NCBI GenBank assembly: GCA_023387085.1
Contig: JAEWIL010000233.1
Span: 1 to 17,930, forward strand
Length of the DNA stretch: 17,930 bases
Origin: Pseudomonadota bacterium
Lineage (GTDB): Bacteria > Pseudomonadota > Alphaproteobacteria > Sphingomonadales > Sphingomonadaceae
Reading direction: 5' to 3'
Shown here in pieces: positions 1-7,212 of the stretch (the first letter of the stretch is position 1; every line of letters begins with the position of its first letter). The notes beneath the pieces are model-generated. The model had not been told where the DNA came from. It did no database searches and saw only the letters and a list, made by a program, of their open reading frames with translations. A program made the translations under genes and the position numbers.

Positions 1-62
1 CCCCTAGGATGATGTATCGCCTCAGGGATTTTCGCAAAAGCTCGTACCGGGCAGTGCCCGCC
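1..62 (-). ncRNA. ssrS: 6S RNA, 5' part (cut by the window edge)
   Basis: 6S RNA binds the sigma70 RNA polymerase holoenzyme and mimics an open promoter. Read on the minus strand, positions 27 to 10 give CCCTGAGGCGATACATCA, close to the conserved 5' block of E. coli 6S RNA (CCCCTGAGCCGATA). From the inferred 5' end near position 62 this block begins after about 35 nt; by my count it begins near nt 32 in E. coli. Location supports the call: 6S RNA typically lies just downstream of zapA on the same strand in proteobacteria. The 5' end is inferred from the promoter spacing and could be off by a few bases. The central bubble and 3' half lie outside the window, so the closing stem cannot be checked. 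Confidence 0.72.
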
Positions 63-68
63 GATGCC

Positions 69-97
69 TATGTAGGGCGGTTGCCGCCCGGTCTCAA
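69..97 (-). promoter_or_regulatory. Candidate promoter of 6S RNA
   Basis: On the minus strand, TTGAGA (97-92) and TACATA (74-69) are separated by exactly 17 nt, a good sigma70-type spacing. The predicted start near position 62 matches the expected 5' end of 6S RNA. The spacer holds a perfect inverted repeat, GGGCGG (75-80) and CCGCCC (84-89) with a 3-nt loop. It lies just after the zapA stop and could also act as a weak terminator for zapA, although no T-run follows it. Confidence 0.5.
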
Positions 98-115
98 GAT
101 ATTTGGCTCACGCGA

Positions 116-538
116 TCAGGGAATTTGCTCGATCCGGCCTGCCAGCGACTCGATCCGGTCGGCGATCTGGATCAGCGCGCGATGGTGCGACGGTGCGGTC
201 GTTTGGGGGGGCGGCGGGGCCTTTTTGATCGCGTCGAGCTCGCTGAGTGCTGCCTTGAGTTCGTCGCGCGCCTGCGCTTCGCGGCTTTCGGCGAGTGCGA
301 CCGCCGCGCGCAGCGAATCGGATTGCGGCTCGGCCTTGTCGGCCTTGCTCTTGGCCTCCTGCGCTTCGTCGGCGAGCATCAATGCGGCGAACAGCAATTG
401 GCGGATTTCGGTGCCGCCGGGCATCCCGCGCACCTTGTCGTCGACCACCGACGCCAGATCCAGAAGCTGTTGTTCCTGCCCGTCGGCGCAATGGACGTCG
501 TAAGCGCGCCCGGCGATATTGAGCCTGACGTCAGCCAC
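116..538 (-). CDS. zapA: Cell division protein ZapA
   Basis: ZapA binds FtsZ and bundles its protofilaments at the division ring in the cytoplasm. The 140-aa product shows the family layout. An N-terminal ZapA domain begins VRLNIAGRAYDVHCADGQEQ, followed by LASVVDDKVRGMPG and the helix around RQLLFAALMLADEA (about residues 47-60). A long Ala/Glu/Lys-rich coiled coil comes next, and a C-terminal helix follows a PPPP linker (about 107-110). E. coli ZapA is about 109 aa; longer tails are usual in alphaproteobacteria. The start is GTG at 538, chosen because GGAGG lies 6 nt upstream and the GTG overlaps the preceding gene's stop by 8 nt. 6S RNA follows downstream. I am confident of the family; the role of the extended tail is unknown. 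Confidence 0.9.
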   Translation of the reverse strand: MADVRLNIAGRAYDVHCADGQEQQLLDLASVVDDKVRGMPGGTEIRQLLFAALMLADEAQEAKSKADKAEPQSDSLRAAVALAESREAQARDELKAALSELDAIKKAPPPPQTTAPSHHRALIQIADRIESLAGRIEQIP

Positions 539-746
539 GCTTGGCCTCCGCGATCAGCAGGTCGAGTTCGCCGATGACGGCGGCCACTTCGGCCTTCAGC
601 TCCGATTGGTCGTCGCGGGCCGGATCGCCCGCGCCGGTGGGAGGGGCAGGGCGGTTCGCCCGGTCGGCCAGCGCCTTTTCGATCCGGCTGAGTGCCCGTT
701 CGATGCGGCCAATGGCCAGGCTGGATTCGTCGAGATCGAGTTCCAT
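531..746 (-). CDS. Small coiled-coil protein upstream of zapA
   Basis: This 71-aa protein has no signal peptide or membrane segment. Residues 1-30 form an amphipathic helix with heptad-like spacing (LAIGRIERALSRIEKAL). A Pro/Gly-rich break follows (about 33-42), then a second helix (LKAEVAAVIGELDLLIAEAK). It looks like a short helical hairpin or coiled coil. Its 3' end overlaps zapA by 8 nt, so the two are probably translationally coupled and co-transcribed, which hints at a division-related role; that is inference from position. Small coiled-coil proteins, some called DUF4164, occur beside zapA in alphaproteobacteria, but I cannot confirm membership. The ATG at 746 lies 6 nt after a -10-like TAACCC, suggesting a leaderless transcript. 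Confidence 0.7.
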   Translation of the reverse strand: MELDLDESSLAIGRIERALSRIEKALADRANRPAPPTGAGDPARDDQSELKAEVAAVIGELDLLIAEAKRG

Positions 747-752
747 GACGAC

Positions 753-781
753 GGGTTAGCAGCGCGGCGGGAGGGGTGCAA
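753..781 (-). promoter_or_regulatory. Candidate leaderless promoter for the coiled-coil gene and zapA
   Basis: On the minus strand TTGCAC (781-776) and TAACCC (758-753) are 17 nt apart, and the ATG follows the -10 box after exactly 6 nt. Transcription would then begin at or next to the start codon. No Shine-Dalgarno sequence is evident, which fits. The call rests on spacing and resemblance to the thiE promoter in this window. Confidence 0.4.
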
Positions 782-825
782 TCGCCTCTCCGCACCGAAA
801 TGCGCGCAATTTCTGCCTTGGGCGG

Positions 826-854
826 TTGACTCCTGCCCGCGCCACCGCAAAGGG
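826..854 (+). promoter_or_regulatory. Candidate promoter of the tkt-gap-pgk cluster
   Basis: TTGACT (826-831) is a near-consensus -35 box. At 17-nt spacing lies AAAGGG (849-854), a poor -10 by the E. coli rule. It resembles the boxes at equal spacing before efp (TAAGGG) and nuoA (TAAAGC). The implied leader is about 40 nt. The 747-901 gap is divergent with the zapA-side promoter. Confidence 0.4.
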
Positions 855-901
855 CTGTCCCACCGAATCCGGTCATCTTCACATCCTTTCCCGGGGGACC
901 C

Positions 902-2869
902 ATGACACTGCCCGAACGCCAGCTTGCCAACGCGATCCGCGCGCTCGCGATGGACGCCGTACAAGCCGCGAATAGCGGTCATCCGGGGATGCCGATGGGC
1001 ATGGCCGACGTCGCGACCGTGCTTTATTCGGATTATCTGAAGTTCGATCCGACCGATCCGAAATGGCCCGATCGCGATCGATTCGTCCTGTCGGCGGGCC
1101 ACGGCTCGATGCTCGCTTACGCGACGCTGAATCTTGCCGGCTATGCGCGTCCCACGATGGACGATATTCGCAATTTCCGCCAGCTGAGCAGCCCTTGCGC
1201 GGGGCATCCCGAAAATTTCGAGCTCGAGGGTGTCGAGACCACGACGGGGCCGTTGGGGCAAGGGCTTGCGACCGCGGTCGGGATGGCCATCGCCGAGCGA
1301 CATTTGAACGCGATCTACGGCGACGATCTGGTCGACCATCGCACCTGGGTCATCGCCGGCGACGGATGCCTGATGGAGGGCATCAACCACGAAGCCATCG
1401 GCTTGGCGGGACATTTACAGCTGGGACGGCTGGTCGTGCTGTGGGACGACAACAAGATTACGATCGACGGATCGACCGACCTGTCGACGAGCGAAGATAT
1501 TGCCGCGCGCTATGCCGCAACCGGGTGGCATGTCGAAAGCTGCGACGGTCACGATCCCGCCGATATCCGCCGCGCGATCGATGCGGCGCTGGCCGATAAT
1601 CGCCCGTCGCTGATCGCGTGCCGGACGATCATCGGATTCGGCGCGCCGAACAAGCAGGGGACGTCGGCGACGCACGGCTCGCCGCTGGGCGCCGACGAGA
1701 TCGCCGCGGCGCGTAAAGAGCTGGGCTGGACGGCCGAACCCTTCGTCATACCCGCTGACGTTGCGTCGGCTTGGGCCGCGTTCGGCGAGAAGGGCAAAAA
1801 TCTTCACGCCGGTTGGAATCGCCGCCTCGCAACCAGCGAAAAGAAAAGCGATTTTGAAGCGCGCCTCGGCGGCGAGATCGTCCCCGGCGATGCGTTCAAG
1901 GCCTATCTCGACGGCCTCGTCGCCGAGCCGCCGAAAGTGGCGACGCGCAAGGCGTCGGAGAATACCCTGACCGCGCTCACGGCCGACATCGCATCGCTCG
2001 TCGGCGGCAGCGCCGACCTGACCGGTTCGAACAACACCAAAACATCGTCGACCAAGCCGCTGACGAAGGACGATTATTCGGGCCGCTATGTCTATTATGG
2101 CATTCGCGAGTTCGGCATGGCCGCGGCGATGAACGGCATGGCGCTGCACGGCGGCGTCGTTCCTTATGGCGGCACCTTCCTCGTGTTCGCCGATTATTGT
2201 CGCGCCGCGATCCGCCTGTCGGCGCTTCAGAAACAGCGCGTCGTCTATGTGATGACGCACGACAGCATCGGTCTCGGCGAGGATGGTCCGACGCACCAGC
2301 CGATCGAGCATCTCCAGTCGCTCCGCGCTATGCCGAACCTGCTGGTGATGCGGCCCGCGGACGCGGTCGAGACCGCCGAATGCTGGGCGCTGGCGCTGGC
2401 GCAGGAAGGCCGTCCCTCGCTGCTTGCGCTGACCCGCCAGAATCTTCCCTCGCTGCGTCATGACGTCACGGAAAATCTTTGCGCGAAAGGCGGTTACCGC
2501 CTGCGGGGTGCCTCGACGGCGCGCAAGGTCGTGCTGGTCGCGACCGGTTCGGAGGTTTCGCTGGCCATCGAAGTTGCCGATAAGCTGGAAGCCGCCGGCC
2601 ATGGCGCCGACGTCGTTTCGATGGTGTCGACCGAGCTGTTCGACGAACAGCCTGCGGCCTATCGGGCCGATATTCTGCCCGACGACGCACTGATCGTGTC
2701 GATCGAGGCGGGCACGACCTTCGGCTGGGAACGCTACACCGGCCGTGACGGCCTGCGTTTCGGCATCGACAGCTTTGGCGCCTCGGCGCCGATCGAAGAC
2801 CTATTCAGGCATTTCGGCCTTACCGCCGATGCTATCGCACCCCAGATCCTGGCAAAGCTTGGCCATTAA
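902..2869 (+). CDS. tkt: Transketolase
   Basis: Transketolase moves two-carbon ketol units between sugar phosphates using thiamine diphosphate and a divalent metal, linking the pentose phosphate pathway to triose and fructose phosphates in the cytoplasm. At 655 aa it is full length for the family. Visible signatures, in order, are GHPGMPMG (26-33), SAGHGSML (64-71), GPLGQG (116-121), and the ThDP/metal motif with GDG at 153-155 and Asn184 in DDNKITIDG. Next come EFGMAAAMNG (E403 is the expected cofactor-activating glutamate) and the pyrimidine-domain stretch THDSIGLGEDGPTHQPIEHL. A C-terminal domain closes the protein. The ATG follows a G-rich ribosome site (GGGGGA) and a candidate promoter. 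It opens a cluster with gap and pgk, which consume or supply its glyceraldehyde-3-phosphate. Nothing is missing or truncated. Confidence 0.97.
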   Translation: MTLPERQLANAIRALAMDAVQAANSGHPGMPMGMADVATVLYSDYLKFDPTDPKWPDRDRFVLSAGHGSMLAYATLNLAGYARPTMDDIRNFRQLSSPCAGHPENFELEGVETTTGPLGQGLATAVGMAIAERHLNAIYGDDLVDHRTWVIAGDGCLMEGINHEAIGLAGHLQLGRLVVLWDDNKITIDGSTDLSTSEDIAARYAATGWHVESCDGHDPADIRRAIDAALADNRPSLIACRTIIGFGAPNKQGTSATHGSPLGADEIAAARKELGWTAEPFVIPADVASAWAAFGEKGKNLHAGWNRRLATSEKKSDFEARLGGEIVPGDAFKAYLDGLVAEPPKVATRKASENTLTALTADIASLVGGSADLTGSNNTKTSSTKPLTKDDYSGRYVYYGIREFGMAAAMNGMALHGGVVPYGGTFLVFADYCRAAIRLSALQKQRVVYVMTHDSIGLGEDGPTHQPIEHLQSLRAMPNLLVMRPADAVETAECWALALAQEGRPSLLALTRQNLPSLRHDVTENLCAKGGYRLRGASTARKVVLVATGSEVSLAIEVADKLEAAGHGADVVSMVSTELFDEQPAAYRADILPDDALIVSIEAGTTFGWERYTGRDGLRFGIDSFGASAPIEDLFRHFGLTADAIAPQILAKLGH

Positions 2870-2905
2870 GGACCGGCTTCCCCCACGCAGAAAGGACCCC
2901 TCGAC

Positions 2906-3913
2906 ATGGCAGTGAAAGTCGCAATCAACGGTTTCGGACGTATCGGCCGCAACGTGGCGCGCGCCATATTGGAACGCACCGATCACGATCTGGAGTTGGT
3001 GTCGATCAACGATCTGGCAGATGCCAAGGCCAACGCACGCCTGTTCCAGCGCGATTCGGTCCACGGCCCGTTCAACGGCACCGTGGAAGTCGACGGCAAC
3101 GACCTGATCGTCAATGGCAAACGCATCCAGGTGACCGCCGAGCGCGATCCCGCCAAGCTTCCCCACGCGGCGAACGGCATCGACATCGCGCTGGAATGCA
3201 CGGGCTTTTTCACCGACCGCAAGGGTGGGCAGGCGCATCTAGATGCCGGCGCCAAGCGCGTTCTGATCTCGGCCCCGGCCAAGGAAGTCGACCTGACCGT
3301 CGTCTATGGCGTGAACCACGACAAGATCGGCGCCGAGCATGTGATCGTCTCGAACGCATCGTGCACCACGAACTGCCTCGCGCCGATGGCCAAGGTTCTG
3401 CACGAAAAGATCGGCATCGAACGCGGCCTGATGACCACCATCCACGCCTACACCAACGACCAGAAAATACTCGACCAGATCCACTCCGATCCGCGCCGCG
3501 CCCGCGCCGCCGCGATGTCGATGATCCCGACCTCGACCGGTGCCGCTGTCGCCGTCGGCCTCGTCCTGCCCGAACTGAAGGGCAAGCTCGACGGTTCGTC
3601 GATCCGTGTGCCGACCCCCAATGTCTCGGTCGTCGACCTGACCTTCACCCCCAGCCGCGACACGACCGCCGAAGAGGTCAACAAGCTGCTCAAGGAAGCC
3701 GCCGAGGGCGAACTCAAGGGCGTTCTCGGCTTCACCGACGAACCGCTGGTCTCGATCGATTTCAACCATGACGCCCACAGCTCGACGATCGACAGCCTCG
3801 AAACCGCGGTGATCGACGGCAAGCTCGTGCGTGTGCTCAGCTGGTACGACAATGAATGGGGCTTTTCGAACCGCATGATCGACACCGCAGGTGTGATCGC
3901 CAAGTTCCTCTGA
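2906..3913 (+). CDS. gap: Glyceraldehyde-3-phosphate dehydrogenase, type I
   Basis: This enzyme reversibly oxidises and phosphorylates glyceraldehyde-3-phosphate to 1,3-bisphosphoglycerate. The 335-aa product is the usual length. The Rossmann motif GFGRIGR is at residues 9-15, and SINDL at the end of the second strand suggests NAD rather than NADP use (inference). The catalytic cysteine is C153 in SCTTNC. Further family blocks are DPRRARAAAMSMIPTSTGAA, the phosphate-site region VPTPNVSVVDLTF, and WYDNEWGFSNR near the C-terminus. AAAGGA sits 9 nt before the ATG. The gap after tkt is 36 nt and pgk begins 17 nt downstream, so the three genes probably form one transcript. The gene symbol is generic; gap and gapA are both used. 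Confidence 0.97.
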   Translation: MAVKVAINGFGRIGRNVARAILERTDHDLELVSINDLADAKANARLFQRDSVHGPFNGTVEVDGNDLIVNGKRIQVTAERDPAKLPHAANGIDIALECTGFFTDRKGGQAHLDAGAKRVLISAPAKEVDLTVVYGVNHDKIGAEHVIVSNASCTTNCLAPMAKVLHEKIGIERGLMTTIHAYTNDQKILDQIHSDPRRARAAAMSMIPTSTGAAVAVGLVLPELKGKLDGSSIRVPTPNVSVVDLTFTPSRDTTAEEVNKLLKEAAEGELKGVLGFTDEPLVSIDFNHDAHSSTIDSLETAVIDGKLVRVLSWYDNEWGFSNRMIDTAGVIAKFL

Positions 3914-3930
3914 TAAAAAGGAAAACAGCG

Positions 3931-5127
3931 ATGGCCGCGTTCAGGACTCTCGACGACATCGGCGACGTTACCGGCAAGAAGGTGCTGGTGCGCGTCGACC
4001 TTAATGTCCCGATGATCGACGGCGCGGTCGGCGACAAGACGCGGATCGAGGCGGCGATGCCGACGATCCGCGAACTGTCGGACAAGGGCGCGATCGTCCT
4101 GCTGCTCGCGCATTTCGGGCGTCCGAAAGGTGCGAAGAACCCGACCCAGTCGCTAAGCCTGGTGATTGACGGTGTCGCCGACGTGCTCGGGCACTCGGTG
4201 ATGTTCATTCCCGAGGCTGTCGGCGAAGGCGCCAAAGCGGGGGTTGCGGTGCTCGCCCCTGGCGACGTTGCGGTGCTCGAAAACACGCGCTTCTATCCCG
4301 GCGAGGAAAAGAACGATCCGGCGTTTGCCGACGCCTTGGCCGAGATCGGTGACCTCTATGTCAACGACGCTTTTTCGGCCGCGCACCGCGCGCACGGTTC
4401 GACCGAGGGCATCGCACACCGTTTGCCGGCTTATGCCGGCCGCGCGATGGAGGCCGAACTGAAAGCGCTCGACGCTGCGCTCGGCAATCCGGCCCATCCG
4501 GTAGCGGCCGTCGTTGGCGGTGCGAAAGTATCGAGCAAGATCGATGTGTTGCGCAACCTTGTCGGCAAGGTCGATCATCTGATCATCGGCGGCGGCATGG
4601 CGAATACCTTTCTCGCCGCGCGCGGGGTCGATGTCGGCAAATCGCTGTGCGAGCATGATTTGGTTGATACGGCCAACGCGATCTTCGACAGCGCCGATGC
4701 GGCGAACTGCACGATCCATCTGCCCTATGACGTCGTGGTGTCGAAGGAGTTCGCGCCGAACCCCCCAACGCGCACCGTCAATGTCCACGAAGTCGCCGCC
4801 GACGAGATGATCCTCGACGTCGGCCCCGCCGCGGTCGAAGCGCTCGCCGATGTGCTCAAGAATTGCCGGACGCTTGTCTGGAACGGCCCGCTCGGCGCGT
4901 TCGAAACTCCGCCGTTCGACACCGCGACCGTTGCGCTGGCGAAAACCGCCGCGGCATTGACGCGCGAAGGGTCGCTGATTTCGGTCGCTGGCGGCGGCGA
5001 CACCGTCGCGGCGCTGAACCATGCGGGCGTCGGCCAGGATTTCACTTTCGTTTCGACCGCGGGCGGCGCTTTCCTTGAATGGATGGAGGGTAAACCGCTT
5101 CCGGGCGTGGACGCGCTTAAAGTCTGA
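3931..5127 (+). CDS. pgk: Phosphoglycerate kinase
   Basis: Phosphoglycerate kinase transfers phosphate between 1,3-bisphosphoglycerate and ADP, the step after Gap. The 398-aa product has the expected two-domain length. N-terminal substrate-site residues lie in RVDLNVP (21-27, with D23 and N25), R38, and HFGRPKG (61-67). Later blocks are LENTRFYPGEEKND, the hinge region VVGGAKVSSKIDVL, IGGGMANTFL, and the nucleotide-binding WNGPLGAFE and GGGDT (354-358). The open frame extends upstream into gap, but the ATG at 3931 is preferred. It follows an AAAAGGAAAA ribosome site and starts with the usual family N-terminus. It lies 17 nt after gap and should be co-transcribed with it. Confidence 0.97.
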   Translation: MAAFRTLDDIGDVTGKKVLVRVDLNVPMIDGAVGDKTRIEAAMPTIRELSDKGAIVLLLAHFGRPKGAKNPTQSLSLVIDGVADVLGHSVMFIPEAVGEGAKAGVAVLAPGDVAVLENTRFYPGEEKNDPAFADALAEIGDLYVNDAFSAAHRAHGSTEGIAHRLPAYAGRAMEAELKALDAALGNPAHPVAAVVGGAKVSSKIDVLRNLVGKVDHLIIGGGMANTFLAARGVDVGKSLCEHDLVDTANAIFDSADAANCTIHLPYDVVVSKEFAPNPPTRTVNVHEVAADEMILDVGPAAVEALADVLKNCRTLVWNGPLGAFETPPFDTATVALAKTAAALTREGSLISVAGGGDTVAALNHAGVGQDFTFVSTAGGAFLEWMEGKPLPGVDALKV

Positions 5128-5141
5128 GCATTCGCGCGCAT

Positions 5142-5170
5142 TTGCATCCCCGCGATGGGCTCGCTATGCG
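5142..5170 (+). promoter_or_regulatory. Candidate promoter of the class I aldolase gene
   Basis: TTGCAT (5142-5147) and TATGCG (5165-5170) are 17 nt apart in the 79-nt pgk-fba gap, giving a leader of about 30 nt. The -35 is part of TTTGCAT (5141-5147), whose exact reverse complement ATGCAAA recurs at 5186-5192. A 10-bp palindrome, CATACGTATG (5179-5188), lies near the predicted start. These may be operator half-sites or chance. Confidence 0.38.
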
Positions 5171-5206
5171 CACCGCCACATACGTATGCAAACAACCGGA
5201 GATCCT

Positions 5207-6097
5207 ATGACCACCGCCAATGCCGCCATGCTCGACCAGATCAAGTCGGGTCAGGGTTTTATCGCCGCGCTTGATCAGAGCGGCGGCTCGACGCCCAAGG
5301 CGTTGGCCGGCTATGGCATCGGCGAAGATGCTTTCTCGAATGACGAGGAAATGTTCGGCCTGATCCATGCGATGCGCAGCCGCATCGTGACCGCGCCCTG
5401 CTTCAACGGCGAGAAGGTGATCGGCGCGATTCTGTTCGAGCGCACAATGGACGGCGAGGCCGGCGGCAAGCCCGTACCGACGCTGCTTTGGGAACGCGGC
5501 GTGGTGCCGTTTCTGAAGGTCGACAAGGGCCTCGAAGCCGAAGAAAATGGCGTCCAGCTGATGAAGCCGAACCCCGACCTCGACGCGCTTTGCGAACGCG
5601 CGGTCGCCAAGGGCGTGTTCGGCACCAAGATGCGCAGCGTCGTCAATCTCGCGAATCCGGTCGGCATCAAGGCGATCGTCGACCAGCAGTTCGCCGAAGC
5701 GGCGCGGATCGCGGCGCATGGTCTGGTCCCGATCATCGAGCCCGAAGTCAATATCAAAAGCGTCGAACGCGATGCCGCCGACCGCCTGCTGCTCAAGGAA
5801 ACGCTCGCCGCGCTCGATGCCTGGACCGGCGCGCCGCTGATGCTGAAGCTGTCGCTGCCTGCCGAAGCCGGCCTGTTTCAGCCGCTGGTCGACCATCCGA
5901 AGGTGCTGCGCGTCGTCGCGCTGTCGGGGGGCTTCAAGCGCCCCGAGGCCTGCGTCGAGCTGGCGAAGAATCCCGGTATCATCGCCAGCTTCAGTCGCGC
6001 GCTGCTCGAAGACCTGCGCCACCAGATGAGCGACGAGGAATTCAATCGCTCGCTCGGCGGTGCGATCGACGAGATCCACGCGGCGTCGGTGGCTTGA
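5207..6097 (+). CDS. Fructose-bisphosphate aldolase, class I (296-aa bacterial type)
   Basis: This enzyme cleaves or forms fructose-1,6-bisphosphate from dihydroxyacetone phosphate and glyceraldehyde-3-phosphate through a lysine Schiff base, without metal. Length and blocks match the short class I group typified by Staphylococcus aureus Fda. They include GFIAALDQSGGSTPKAL, FSNDEEMF, VPFLKVDKGL, GVQLMKPNPDLD, GTKMRS, GLVPIIEPEVNI, LMLKLSLP with the likely Schiff-base lysine K214, and VVALSGGF. The ATG at 5207 has GGAG upstream and the canonical N-terminus; an in-frame ATG at 5186 is an alternative. In a sphingomonad the Entner-Doudoroff route usually carries glucose breakdown, so this aldolase probably serves mainly gluconeogenesis and pentose phosphate supply (inference). 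It follows pgk but may have its own promoter. Confidence 0.95.
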   Translation: MTTANAAMLDQIKSGQGFIAALDQSGGSTPKALAGYGIGEDAFSNDEEMFGLIHAMRSRIVTAPCFNGEKVIGAILFERTMDGEAGGKPVPTLLWERGVVPFLKVDKGLEAEENGVQLMKPNPDLDALCERAVAKGVFGTKMRSVVNLANPVGIKAIVDQQFAEAARIAAHGLVPIIEPEVNIKSVERDAADRLLLKETLAALDAWTGAPLMLKLSLPAEAGLFQPLVDHPKVLRVVALSGGFKRPEACVELAKNPGIIASFSRALLEDLRHQMSDEEFNRSLGGAIDEIHAASVA

Positions 6098-6110
6098 TGA
6101 GCGCCTGAAA

Positions 6111-6767
6111 ATGAGTTGCGGCTGGCACGCCGTCGACGATTATATCGCCGGGAAACTGCTCGGCGACGACGATGCGCTGGCCGCCGCGCTTGCCAACAAC
6201 GCTGCAAGGGGCTTGCCGCCGATCGATGTGTCGGAGCCGCAGGGCAAGATGCTTTTCCTGCTCGCGCAAACGGCGGGTGCGAAACGCATCCTCGAGGTCG
6301 GAACGCTCGGCGGCTATTCGACGATCTGGCTGGCGCGGGCGTTGCCCGCAGATGGTTCGCTGGTGACGCTGGAACTCGAAACGCATCATGCCGCGGTTGC
6401 CCGCGAGAATTTCGATCGCGCGGGTGTGTCGGACAGGATCGACATTCGCGTCGGCGCGGCGGCGGACAGCCTTGCCGCGATGGTGCCCGATACACCGTTC
6501 GATTTGGTCTTCATCGACGCCGACAAGCAGAGCAACGCCGTCTATGTGAACGAGGCGATCCGCCTCGGGCGAAGCGGCATGACGATCATCGTCGACAATG
6601 TCGTCCGCGAAGGCGGGGTACTCGACGCGAACAGCGGCGACGAACGGATCGAAGGAACGCGCGCGCTGTTCGACATGCTGAGCGCCGATCCGCGGCTTGA
6701 TGCGACTGCAATCCAGACCGTAGGGGCTAAGGGCTGGGACGGCTTCGTGCTGGCGCGGGTGCGCTAG
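6111..6767 (+). CDS. SAM-dependent O-methyltransferase (COG4122 / family 3 type)
   Basis: The 218-aa product resembles the caffeoyl-CoA/catechol O-methyltransferase-like family (YrrM, COG4122). The SAM-binding motif ILEVGTLGGYSTIWLA spans about residues 60-75, with E62 and G64. The acidic residue in LVTLELE probably ends the second strand. FDLVFIDADK (130-139) supplies the metal and active-site aspartates, and MTIIVDNVVREGGV follows. Substrates of this family range from catechols to unknown small molecules, so none can be named. The ATG at 6111 is 13 nt after the aldolase stop; its ribosome site is weak and in-frame upstream codons exist, so the exact start is moderately certain. The stop overlaps that of the convergent lipoprotein gene within CTAG (6764-6767). 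It is probably co-transcribed with the aldolase gene. Confidence 0.88.
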   Translation: MSCGWHAVDDYIAGKLLGDDDALAAALANNAARGLPPIDVSEPQGKMLFLLAQTAGAKRILEVGTLGGYSTIWLARALPADGSLVTLELETHHAAVARENFDRAGVSDRIDIRVGAAADSLAAMVPDTPFDLVFIDADKQSNAVYVNEAIRLGRSGMTIIVDNVVREGGVLDANSGDERIEGTRALFDMLSADPRLDATAIQTVGAKGWDGFVLARVR

Positions 6768-7177
6768 AGCCCGCCCATGAAGCGGAAAGCGAAGCGATAA
6801 TCCTCGGGCTTGATCGGTCGATCGGTCCGCCGTGCCGGTGAAACGCTTTCGAGCGAGATCGTGCCGTCGGCGAGCGGGGTCTGCTTGCCGAGCGTGACTT
6901 CGAAAGGCTGCGAACGCCCGCCGGTCCGCACCCAGATCATTTTCAGGCGAAGCTGCCCGGCCCACACACAGGTCACATTTTCGGGGCAGCGACTGTCCTC
7001 CAGAACCGCGACCGGCTGGATGACCGGGCCGTCGGCATAGGCCTGTTGGCCGAGCGCGACATGGCTGGCATCGGGCAGCGGCGCCGCTTCGTCGCCCGCG
7101 CCCGGCGTTGTGGCGCAGGCGGAGAGCGCGACAAGAAGGATCGGGAGCGAGGCCGCGAGGCGAGGCAAGTTCTGCAT
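6764..7177 (-). CDS. Conserved lipoprotein with a CVWAG motif, function unknown
   Basis: The 137-aa product has a lipoprotein signal peptide. A short positive start and hydrophobic stretch lead to the lipobox LSAC, with C21 as the lipid-modified residue. A Thr/Pro/Gly/Ala linker follows. The folded part contains SRCPENVTCVWAG (62-74) with two cysteines six residues apart (C64, C70), which could form a disulfide in the periplasm. Beta-rich sequence with VTLGKQTPL and a Pro-containing C-terminus follows. I have seen the CxxxxxCVWAG pattern in uncharacterised exported proteins but know no function. ATG 7177 is preferred over an upstream codon because it begins the signal peptide and lies 6 nt after a -10-like TATAAC. 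It diverges from thiE and converges on the methyltransferase. Confidence 0.8.
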   Translation of the reverse strand: MQNLPRLAASLPILLVALSACATTPGAGDEAAPLPDASHVALGQQAYADGPVIQPVAVLEDSRCPENVTCVWAGQLRLKMIWVRTGGRSQPFEVTLGKQTPLADGTISLESVSPARRTDRPIKPEDYRFAFRFMGGL

Positions 7178-7206
7178 TTGCGGGTTATAGGCGGCATCGC
7201 TATGAA
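7178..7206 (+). promoter_or_regulatory. Candidate leaderless promoter of thiE
   Basis: TTGCGG (7178-7183) and TATGAA (7201-7206) are 17 nt apart, and the thiE ATG at 7213 follows after exactly 6 nt (CCCGCC). No Shine-Dalgarno sequence or room for a leader exists. No space remains for a THI-box riboswitch, so TPP control of thiE is unlikely to act through a leader here. Confidence 0.45.
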
Positions 7207-7212
7207 CCCGCC
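7184..7212 (-). promoter_or_regulatory. Candidate leaderless promoter of the lipoprotein gene
   Basis: On the minus strand TATAAC (7189-7184) is followed after exactly 6 nt by the lipoprotein ATG. The -35 position at 17-nt spacing reads GGCGGG (7212-7207), a poor match, so the call rests on the -10 box, its distance to the ATG, and the mirrored arrangement with the thiE promoter. Confidence 0.35.

Noticed and set aside
1415..2602. A 395-codon open frame on the minus strand opposite tkt
   Set aside because: It lies fully inside a clear transketolase gene. Its Arg/His-rich, motif-free product is typical of a high-GC shadow frame, and no ribosome site is evident.
3856..3930. Longer pgk start inside gap
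   Set aside because: The added residues would come from the gap coding region. The ATG at 3931 has a good ribosome site and the family N-terminus.
5021..5206. Longer aldolase start inside pgk
   Set aside because: The extension overlaps pgk by over 100 nt and lacks coding character. The 5207 start gives the 296-aa family length.
7178..7212. TPP riboswitch ahead of thiE
   Set aside because: Only 35 nt separate the divergent start codons and no THI-box conserved bases are present.
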